DNA of 64,000 nucleotides. It comes from Ilex aquifolium (taxonomy: Eukaryota > Streptophyta > Magnoliopsida > Aquifoliales > Aquifoliaceae). Below, piece by piece: positions 56,499 to 64,000 of this stretch. Location of the stretch: contig OX637394.1 in assembly GCA_951799425.1 (NCBI GenBank), forward strand, positions 37,298,001-37,362,000, given 5' to 3'. Numbering within the stretch: the stretch's first letter is position 1; each line of letters starts with the position of its first letter. Under the pieces are notes generated by a model. The model was given only the letters and a program-made list of their open reading frames with translations, was not told the origin of the DNA and made no database searches. The position numbers and the translations under genes are program-made.

Positions 56499-56708
56499 TC
56501 TATAATATAAAACATGACAGACTTCAATAAGCCCATCCGAGTTCAAAAAAAAAAAAAAAAAAAAAAAAAATAAGCCCATCCGACGATTTCAAATAGACTC
56601 ATCCAATAATCACCAACATCCCTTTCAAAACCATTCACATTGAATTCCTCCCTCCTAAAAAAAAAAATCCATTACTTCTCTGTGCCTTTAGGTACGGGTT
56701 ATCCCTAG
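56499..56708 (+). mobile_element. Small non-autonomous Helitron in gag
   Basis: 210 bp, TCTATAATATAAAACATGAC to GGGTTATCCCTAG, inserted between A (56498) and T (56709). A hairpin GTGCCTTTAGGTAC (56682-56695) sits 9 bases before CTAG. It interrupts the second gag zinc knuckle: TGCTA lies on the left and TTGTCATAAAGTAGG just to the right. Related sequence is at about 50860-50987 in inverse orientation. An A26 run at 56545-56570 is flanked by repeats of ATAAGCCCATCCGA. Confidence 0.85.
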
Positions 56709-56853
56709 TTATTGTCATAAAGTAGGATATCTTGCATACAATTACTATGCTAGGAGATCACATGAAAATAGGTACATGCATAAAATATTCTCAACTTTGA
56801 AGGACCCAAAACCAAATGGGTACCAAAGATCAATGTTTAACTCAATTGTATAG

Positions 56854-57042
56854 GTGTGTTTCAAGTCCACTCACAATACCTACACGTGGTTTATTGATAG
56901 TGAATGCTCAAGACACATGACGGTTGATATGATAAAATTTGCTCAACTATCAAATGAGGAGGGTATATATGTTTCCTTTGGAGACAATGCCAAAGGTAAA
57001 ACCATTAGAATTGGTAATGTTGGTAAGAAATCCTCCCTCTAA
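56854..57042 (+). pseudogene. Sirevirus-like protease, active site changed
   Basis: Contains WFIDSECSRHMT, the Ty1 protease active site. The family has D-S-G-C-S-R-H-M-T, so Gly is replaced by Glu next to the catalytic Asp. Followed by VSFGDNAKGKTIRIGNVG, the flap region, to a stop at 57042. Probably inactive. Confidence 0.8.
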
Positions 57043-58122
57043 ATTGAAAGTGTGTTGTTTGTGAATGACTTGAAGGATAACCTACTTAGCATTAGTCAAT
57101 TATGTGATAAGGGTTATCAAATCATTTTTGAAGCAAACACTTGCAAAGTAGAAAACATAATAGAAAATTGCATCCTTTTTGTTGCTAAAAGAATTGAAAA
57201 TGTGTATGTTGTGGATCTTGACGACTTATATAATCAAAATATCAAATGTTTGGCCGTAGTAAAAAATAAGTCATGACTCTGGGATAGAAGATTAGGGCAT
57301 TGTAGCGTGGACACTCTTTCCAAACTTGTTAGGAAAAGAACTTGTTAGGAAAAGACTTAATAGTTGGCCTACCCAAAATTAGATTTGAAAAAGATAAAGT
57401 TTGTCGCCCATGTCAGCTAGAAAAACAATGCAAGATTACATTTAAGTATAAGAATGTCATATTTACATCTAGACCCTTAGAACTCATTCATATAGATTTA
57501 TTTGGACTCTCAAATATAATTAGTCTTGGCGGCAAAGGTTATGCATTTGTCATTGTTGAAAATTACTCTAGATATAAATGGGTCTATTACCTTCGACACA
57601 AAGATGATGCCTTAGATATCTTTAAAAATTATTGTAAGAGAGTTGATAATGAAAAAGGATACTTGATTACTTATGTTAGGAGTGATCATGGGGGAGAATT
57701 TGATCAACACAAGTTTGAGAATTTGTCTACATAAAGGGTATGGACATGAATTCTCGGCTCCTAGAACACCTCCTCAAAATGGTGTAGTTGAAAGGAAGAA
57801 TAGAACAATTATTGAAATGAGTAGAACCATGTTAAATGAATTTAGCTTACCAAAGTACTTTTGGGGTGAAGCCGTTAATTGCTCATGCTATATCCTTAAT
57901 AGAGCTCTAATTATACCCATCATTAAAAACACCCTCTATGAGTTATGGAACAATAGAAGACCTAAGATTGGATACTTTAAAGGTTTTGGTTGTAAATGTT
58001 ATGTGCTTAATACAGAGGATCATCTAGGTAAGTTTGTTGCTAAGTTAGATGAAGCCATATTCTTAGGTTATTCCACACATAGCAAAACATATAGGGTTTT
58101 CAATAAAATAACTTGTTGTTGA
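57043..58122 (+). pseudogene. Sirevirus-like integrase
   Basis: 57052-57276 carries the pre-integrase segment (LKDNLLSISQLCDKGYQIIF) and runs on to LWDRRLGHCS, the His part of the zinc head. 57342-57734 has VCRPCQLEKQ (Cys-Cys), then the core with HIDLFGLSN (first Asp) and VRSDHGGEFD (second Asp). 57673-58122 in another frame has TPPQNGVVERKNRTI (Glu), YFWGEAVNCSCYILN and GYSTHSKTYRVFN. A 15-16-bp duplication (CTTGTTAGGAAAAGA) near 57327-57357 and frame shifts break it. Confidence 0.84.
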
Positions 58123-58224
58123 AGAATCTATACATGTTGTTTTTGATGAATCGGAAACATATAGGGTTTTCAATAAAATAACTTGTTGTTGAAGAATCTA
58201 TACATGTTGTTTTTGATGAATCGG
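58085..58224 (+). repeat. 70-bp tandem duplication in pol
   Basis: 58085-58154 and 58155-58224 are identical 70-base units ending TGATGAATCGG. As 70 is not a multiple of three it adds a frameshift between integrase and RT. Confidence 0.92.
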
Positions 58225-60023
58225 AATCTTTGACAATTAAAACTAAGGATGACCTTGATAATAATATCGATCTAAATTTTTATTTTAATCAACTCCATGT
58301 AGATGATGATCATGATAAGAAAGAAGATTATAGTCAAGTTGATTACTCCAATGAGACTTCTTCACGTGAATTTCCAAAAGAATATAGAAAAGTCATAGAT
58401 CATCCTCTAGAACAAGTCATAGGGATCCTTTAGAAGGAGTCAAAACTGGATCTTGTCTTAGAAACATATGTAATTACTTAGCCTTCTTGTCTCAATAGAG
58501 CCCAAAAATATAAGTGAAGTATTAAATGATGAATCATGGATCATGGCTATGTAAGAAGAGCTAAATTAATTCAAGAGAAATGAAGTATGAGAATTAGTCC
58601 CTAGACCTATAAACACATTCATAATAGGAACAAAATGGGTGTTTAGAAACAAGCAAGATGAAGAGGGAAACATAACTAGAAATAAGACTAGATTAGTTGC
58701 ACAAGAGTACAATCAACAAGAAGGGATAGACTATGATGAGACCTTTGCATCCGTAGCGTGACTAGAAGCCATTAGAATGTTACTTGCTTATGCTTGCTAT
58801 AAATATTTTAAGTTATATCAAATGGATGTCAAAAGTGCTTTCTTGAATGGTGTTATCATGGAAAAAGTACATGTAGAGCAACCCCCTAGTTTTGAGGATG
58901 TTCATAATCCAACTTATGTCTATAAACTCACTAAGGCATTATATGGATTAGAACAAGCACCTAGGGCTTCGTATGAGAGACTTAGTAAATTCCTATTAGA
59001 TAATAATTTTTCTAAGGAAAAAGTTGATACTATTCTTTTTATCAAATATATAAATGATGATATACTTGTTGTATAAATATATGTGGATGATATTATATTT
59101 GGTGCTACAAATGAGAAATTATGTGAAGATTTTGCTAAATGCATGAGTAGTGAATTTGAAATGAGTTTAATGGGTGAGTTAACTTTTTTCTTGGTTTGCA
59201 AATTAAATAAGGGAAAGAAGGAATTTTCATAAGCCAATCTAAATATGCTAAGGACTTATTAAAGAAATTTGGCTTAGAAAACTCTAAACCCTATGACACT
59301 CCTATGAGCACCTCCCTAAAGTTTGATAAAGATGAAAATAGAAAGGATATAGATATCAAGTTTTATAGAGGCATGATTGGTAGTTTGCTCTACTTAATTG
59401 CTAGTAGACCTGATATTATGTTTAGTGTGTACTTATGTGCTAGGTTTTAAGCTAATCCAAAGGAGTCACATTTAAATGCCGGGAAAAGGATATTTAGATA
59501 TCTTGGTGGTACCACAAACCTATGTTTATGGTATCCAAAGAGTTTATCTTTTGAACTCATTAGCTACTCTGATGTGGACTTTGCGGGATGCAAAGTCGAT
59601 AGAAAAAGTACAAGTGGAACTTGTCAATTCCTTGGACACTCACTTGTTTCTGGGTTTAGCAGGAAACAAAATTCGGTTGCCTTGTCAACGGCTAAAACCG
59701 AGTATATTGCAACCGGATGTAGTTGTGCTCAAGTCTTATGGATGAAACAAATATTGAAATACTTTAATTTAGAATTTAATCACATTCCAATTAGATGTGA
59801 TAACATTAGTACCATAAATCTTACCAATAATCTTATCCAACACTCAAGAACTAAACACATTGAGATTAGACATCATTTCATTAGAACTCATGTGCAAAAT
59901 GGTGATATTGAGCTTGAATTTGTGAGAATGGAAGATCAATTAGCAGATATATTTACCGAACCATTGAGTGAAGATAGATTTTGTACCATTAGAAGAGAAT
60001 TAGGCATCATAGATCCATGGTAG
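58225..60023 (+). pseudogene. Sirevirus-like reverse transcriptase and RNase H
   Basis: Acidic linker at 58230-58433, then RT in pieces: IIGTKWVFRNKQDEEGNITR, RLVAQEYNQQEGIDYDETFA, QMDVKSAFLNG, ALYGLEQAPRASYERL (58777-59076), catalytic IYVDDIIFGAT after a stop at 59074. RNase H: SRPDIMFSVYLCARF, then 59574-60023 with CKVDRKSTSGTCQFLGHSLV, SRKQNSVALSTAKTEYIA, RTKHIEIRHHFIR, DQLADIFTEPLS. Several stops and frameshifts. RT and RNase H make the cDNA. Confidence 0.87.
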
Positions 60024-60090
60024 AAGAACCCTAGATGCTAAAGGGATGAATACAGAATGGTGGAAAAACGAAAATGAAAAATCTGTAGCC

Positions 60091-60172
60091 CATCCGACAT
60101 ACTGGTTTGCTCATCTGGTATACTGGACAGCGCAACCAGCATACCGGATAGTCCAACCGGTATACCGGTTCG
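60091..60172. repeat. CCGGT palindrome array upstream of Ty1 ORF3
   Basis: Variants CATACTGGTTTG, CTGGTATACTGG, CAGCATACCGGATAG and a perfect 16-bp AACCGGTATACCGGTT (60155-60170). It lies between the RNase H stop and ORF3, the same place as the arrays in B and C. Confidence 0.85.
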
Positions 60173-60332
60173 CCTCAATAGAATTCAAAAAGTCACGACT
60201 TTTTAATATAAAAACGTAAATCTTCATTCATAATTACAATACATACTCTTCTATCTCTCTATCATCCAAATCTCTCTTTTTCTCAAAAATCTTAATCCTA
60301 AGTACCATTCATCTTTTTTCCCAAATTCTTCA

Positions 60333-61520
60333 AATGGCTCCACCAAAGACAAGAGGAGGCAAGAAAATGCAAGGGGAACGACTGGAGGAACGGAAGAGAA
60401 AAGAATGAAGAAGAATTTGGACCTCTCTTTTCTCAATGAAGAATGTAGAGAAAGATGGCCAATGTATGAAAATAGAGCTTTTACAGGGAGTCAACCCACC
60501 CTCACCAACTTTGTCATTTAAGTATAGACACCATGCTAAGTGAAATGGGTTGGATTCCCTTGATGGTCTTAGATAAAACCTACTACCCAGCACTTGTATG
60601 CCGTTTCTATGCCAATCTTCATGTGAAGAAATCGGGGAAAATGTAGTCCCTGGTAAAAGGTATAGTTATCAAACTCTCCCAAAGAAGGCTTACACAAATT
60701 CTAGGCATACAAGATGAGGGTGAGGAAATTTTCTTTTGTGAAAGGGGGAGCATGAAAGACTATGTAATCGAAGTGAGTGGAAGTATGAATGTTGTTTTTT
60801 GAGAAAACTATGAAGAAAATTAAAAGTTGGATGCAAAGAATATGCTTGACATCCCTAGAGTGATCAACAAGATTCTTACAAAGTGTGTCATTCCAGAATC
60901 CAAGGGGTGGGCACTACAATGAAGTCACCTAATTTCAAGTTTTTATTATAGTATGCATGATGATTGGTAGGAAATTGAATTTGCCCTTTATCATAATGCA
61001 ATACATGCAACAAATTGAAAAGAAGAATGTACGGCTCCCTTGTGGCATGGTTCTCACTAAGGTGTTTCAAGCTTTTGATAATGATCTTAACCATGAAGAA
61101 AACATCCTGGAGAGACTTTCTTTGGAAGCTCATCGCTTAAGATGATGAGAATTGAGACCATGGAGGAGATTGTTAAAAAGGGAAGAAGAGAGCAAGAAGA
61201 GAAGATGTGGGAGTAAGAGGAGATGAAACATCAAGGCCAATGTATGTTGGTGATGACAGAGAATAAGAAGAAAATTCCTCTTATACTCAAGAGTTGAATG
61301 TTGATGAGCAAGGTGGGGGAGATGAAGGAATCTCAATGTCAATCTATGCCACAATGAATGACTTGGACCAAGTTCGTCAGTCGATGGAAAGCCTCACCAC
61401 AAGTATGGAAAGCCTTCACATCGAAGTGGATGGTGTAACGAACTTTCTCCGAGTCAAGTTTGGTGGGATAAAAATTTTAAGAGTTAATCTGGTGCATCAG
61501 ATCAAACATTTTGAGATAAT
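60333..61520 (+). pseudogene. ORF3 of the Sirevirus-like element
   Basis: ATG at 60333 (MAPPKTRGGKKMQGERLEER), basic N-terminus, stop after about 25 codons. Further frames read VGFPLMVLDKTYYPALVCRF, FYANLHVKKSGKM, GIVIKLSQRRLTQILGI, DEGEEIFFCERGSMKDYVIE, then a coiled segment MNDLDQVRQSMESLTTSMES (61294-61524). The FYANL ... V.G..I.....I..LLG-like layout parallels VREFYRSL ... NVRGNLFMVTPDVIATLLG in B, and the late coiled coil matches B residues 320-345. Called the envelope-like ORF in Sireviruses; I see no membrane span. Function unknown. Confidence 0.62.
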
Positions 61521-61779
61521 TTGAGACGATAAAAGCTTGAGATAAGTTGGGATAACGTAGTTGAAGCTGTTTTTTATTCCAAATTGATCTGAACCGCTTT
61601 TTGTCTTTGGAATTCAAAAACAGCTCTCTCTCTCTATATATATATACATATATATATTATCTAATTCTCCCTCACGTGTAGCCCCTCTTGCGTGGTCTGT
61701 TCATGTGATTCTGTTTTTTTTTTTTTATCTGTTGCCTATTTATTTGTCTTACCTTGATGGGGGTGGGGTTTTGTTTGAG

Positions 61780-61914
61780 GGGTTATGATGGTATGTATGT
61801 GAATGCCAAAGGTGGTGTGCCCTTATAGTTGCGGTGATGCAAAAGTTGCTCCCCAAGCGCAGGGAGGCTTACGTGTGCTCTTCTGTGTCTTGGACAACAA
61901 GCCGTGACACGTGG
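61780..61914 (-). repeat. Fragment of an Athila-type LTR (element G)
   Basis: GCTCCCCAAGCGCAGGGAGGCTTA at about 61850 resembles GCTCCCCAAGCGAAGAGAGA in C's LTR (15452). It ends at the TRIM-like element. 61521-61780 before it shows only (CT)n, (TA)n and T runs. Confidence 0.5.
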
Positions 61915-62489
61915 TGACAGAGATCGAAAAGGGATTGGATGAGCTTAAATTTAAGAATTTAATTTTATTATTTATTTTAATATTATTTTATTAGTATAGG
62001 AGTTTAAGAGTTTGATTAGGAAATTGTTAGAGTTTTAGTAGGATAGAGATTTGAGAGTTTGGTTATGAAACTCTTTTAGAATTTTAGTAGGAGAATAGTT
62101 TTTATTTTAGTAGGGAACTTAGCCTATAAAAAATGGTGTAATCCCAATTATTTTTATTAGAGAGTGATATAATAAAAATTATTTCTCTGTGGAGAATTTT
62201 GTGTGTTTCTTGACCAATTCCTTGCGAGGATGAGGTAAATTCCTTTCACCCCTCTTATTTCTTCTTTTTTCTATTCTCTGATTTCTAGTCCTTCCCGTCC
62301 TACATTAGTTTGGTATCAGAGCCCAACTTTAATCATTCTTGATTGTCGTTGTGTTTCTAGAGATCTGTCGTCATCTTCTTGATTGTTTTTGCTGCTAACA
62401 TAGCTATGGAAAAAAAAAATCCAGCTCCAAGCCCAATAACCCATCCAGTTGACCCTGTAAAAAAATTCCACCGTCTAACCCAATCTTTG

Positions 62490-62680
62490 AAATTACACAA
62501 ACATCCCCAAACCTTTCTAAAATTACATATTTGACCCCTAAAGTCTCTAAAATTACGCATTGACCCCAAAAGTTTCTAAAATTACAGTTTTACCTCCAAA
62601 AATTTCTAAAATTCCAGCCTTATCCCAGACGTTTCTAAAAATACAGATTGACTCCAAAATTTTCAAAAATTCCTCAAATT
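62490..62680 (+). repeat. Tandem repeat inside element F
   Basis: Six to seven degenerate units of about 30 bases built on TTTCTAAAATTACA followed by TTGACCCCAAA. Non-coding. Confidence 0.8.
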
Positions 62681-62744
62681 CTCTTCCATCAATATGGTCT
62701 TTAACGCTGAGTTAAATGCTAAAGTGTAGGCTTTATCCCAAGCA

Positions 62745-63255
62745 TATGATAATTCACAATTGAGAGAACTTGTGCTCGCTACAGTTTGTGAAACCAAAAG
62801 AAGTGAAGATTTTAACTTTGTCTCTTTAACTTTCAATCAAAAAGTGGTTGAACACAACCCTCCAGTTATACCACAAGTTCCACCACTACAAGTTCCAATT
62901 CAATTGAATGGTGATAAATCGAAGTTATTCAATGTTGATGAGCCCAAAAGTTCTACTTCTACTCATCTTACAACAATTACTTTTGATAAGCCGATCTTAA
63001 AGGATCTTACTGAAGAAGTTAAAAGGAGTTTCAAAGGGTGCCACTACAAATGGAGTTTCTATTTTGTCTCCATTGGTTCATATGCTTCCTTCACCTATAA
63101 TAGTGTATGTGGATAAGACTGTGATGGATGCAATGCATGAAGGGATTGTTTTCTACCATGGAGATCTACAATGCTATTTTATTGAAACACAAGCTTCTTC
63201 AGATTTTTTGGAGTCCTTGTGGCCTTCCAACTCTTCGGAGAAGAGTTTTTTTCAG
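62745..63255 (+). pseudogene. Coding-like insert of element F, unknown origin
   Basis: An open frame 62760-63116 (118 residues; LVLATVCETKRSEDFNFVSL, PPVIPQVPPLQVPIQLNGDK, LTEEVKRSFKGCHYKW) is followed in another frame by 63064-63300 (DAMHEGIVFYHGDLQCYFIE, SSDFLESLWPSNSSEK), which runs into the polypurine tract. I do not recognise the protein. It could be captured host coding sequence or a vestige of a gag-like ORF. Confidence 0.35.
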
Positions 63256-63659
63256 TCGGGGGGAATTGATAGATATCGAAAAGGGATTGGATTAGCTTAA
63301 ATTTAAGAATTAAATTTTATTATTTATTTTAGTATTATTTAATAGTATAGGAGTTTAAGAGTTTGATTAAGAAATTGTTATAGAGTTTTAGTAGGATAGA
63401 GATTTGAGAGTTTGATTATGAAACTCTTTTAGAATTTTAGTAGGAGAATAGTTTTTATTTTAGTAGGGAACTTGACCTATAAATAATGGTGTAATCCCAA
63501 CTATTTTTATTCGAGAGTGATATAATAAAAATTGTTTCTCTGTGAAAAATTTTGTGTGTTTCTTGACAAATTCCTTGCGAGGATGAGGTAAATCTCTTCC
63601 ACCCCTCTTATTTTTTCTTCTTTTTCTATTCTCTGATTTCTAGTCTTACTAGTCCTACA

Positions 63660-64000
63660 TCAAGTGGTCTGCTATCACATTCCCAACTTCTTTCTTGTCT
63701 TTAATGATCAAATAAAATTCATAGAAGAGGAGGATCCACCTAATGTGTCTCGATTTGACATCATGCTTAGACAACAAATACTTCAAAACAGAGTGATCAT
63801 TATAGACTACTATAGGTGAACCAATGATGTATGACTTGAATTTGTCTAAGGCAAATACTACAACTAGCAACCCCTTTTCGGTAGTAGTTTAGTTCATTTG
63901 AGTTTCATTCAAGGTTTTGCTAGCGTAATATATAATGTGAGGTTTGTTGTCTTCCCTTTGACCTAATACTGCGCCGACCGCGTAATCACTCGCATAAGCT
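63660..64000 (-). pseudogene. Element G RNase H fragment (Athila-like)
   Basis: Minus-strand 63870-63655 translates as [49 protein letters not shown], the RNase H of Athila-like pol; it runs on to the window edge in broken frame. The catalytic Asp of the TDH motif is kept (NDH). It starts directly after element F's 3' LTR. The rest of the element lies to the right. Confidence 0.82.

Larger units (their letters stand above)
54965..61520 (+). mobile_element. Sirevirus-like Ty1/copia element
   Basis: Order: end of 5' LTR (CCAACA at 55002), initiator-Met primer site, gag with zinc knuckle and coiled coil, a Helitron insertion, protease, integrase, RT, RNase H, CCGGT palindrome array, ORF3. The protease-integrase-RT order is Ty1; the coiled gag and extra ORF after pol fit the SIRE/Sirevirus lineage. 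Every domain carries lesions. The 5' LTR is interrupted by the hAT-like element at 54047-54956. I cannot place the 3' LTR; sequence after 61520 is unassigned to 61780. Confidence 0.85.
61915..63659 (+). mobile_element. Small non-autonomous LTR element F (TRIM/LARD-like)
   Basis: LTRs 61915-62304 (390 bp, TGACAGAGATCG to CGTCCTACA) and 63267-63659 (393 bp, TGATAGATATCG to AGTCCTACA), about 93% alike by eye. A perfect initiator-Met primer site TGGTATCAGAGC lies at 62311-62322, and a polypurine tract CGGGGGGAAT at 63258-63266 touches the 3' LTR. The 962-bp interior has no gag or pol. No matching target duplication (CGTGG left, TCAAG right), so one flank has probably been rearranged. Confidence 0.85.

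Noticed and set aside
1-64000. tRNA or rRNA genes
   Set aside because: Only tRNA-complementary primer sites are present; no cloverleaf or rRNA sequence recognised.

Overview
This is a transposon-dominated stretch of a plant nuclear genome, most likely a large-genome eudicot. The evidence is LTR retrotransposons of plant-specific lineages (Athila-like Ty3, chromodomain-bearing Tekay/Del-like Ty3, Sirevirus-like Ty1), hAT-like and Helitron-like non-autonomous elements, and one recognisable host exon. I see no rRNA, tRNA, CRISPR or bacterial operon structure. Almost all coding capacity is element-derived and most of it is broken.

Layout. 1-5345: 5' half of an Athila-like Ty3 element (A, minus strand). 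It sits almost exactly on the primer binding site of a Tekay-like chromovirus (D, plus strand, about 5345-14200). D carries a solo LTR in its gag (5880-7162), a duplicated chimeric integrase ending in a chromodomain, and a 3' LTR region that was itself hit by another solo LTR (12567-13461). 14560-15302: decayed ORF3 of an older element (E). 15303-36780: a second Athila-like element (C, minus strand, 5' end lost), split by a young, complete Athila-like element (B, plus strand, 19522-32573) with terminal TGATT/AATCA, near-identical 1.6-kb LTRs and a CACAC target duplication. 36780-42880: mostly unassigned, with one long-inverted-repeat element and a nested smaller one. 42880-44190: rearranged DNA resembling organellar or gag fragments. 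44190-47860: Tekay-type LTR carrying a 1.6-kb hAT-like element (45913-47515) that itself carries a second one (46183-47030); both have perfect 8-bp target duplications. 48545-52260: Helitron-like DNA with a 0.54-kb-arm inverted repeat. 52717-52916: first exon of a branched-chain 2-oxoacid dehydrogenase E1-beta gene. 54047-54956: hAT-like element in the 5' LTR region of a Sirevirus-like Ty1 element (to about 61520). 61915-63659: small LTR element (TRIM/LARD-like) between remnants of another Athila-like element (G).

How the parts work together. The autonomous elements follow the usual gag, protease, RT, RNase H and integrase plan (PR-RT-RH-IN in the Ty3 elements, PR-IN-RT-RH in the Ty1 element). 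The Athila-like elements and the Sirevirus-like element also carry a third ORF downstream of pol. Just upstream of that ORF lies an array of short perfect palindromes centred on CCGGT (A/C type AACCTACCGGTAGGTT, B type AGTACCGGTACT, Ty1 type AACCGGTATACCGGTT). A, B and C repeat the array in their LTRs, and the Tekay-type LTR has its own version. This recurring palindrome-plus-ORF3 module in Ty3 and Ty1 elements is the most interesting signal here. In B, ORF3 is the only long ORF without a lesion.

No alignments or searches were run. Domain calls rest on motifs read in the translations; boundaries are exact where LTR termini, target duplications or splice sites are visible, and approximate otherwise.
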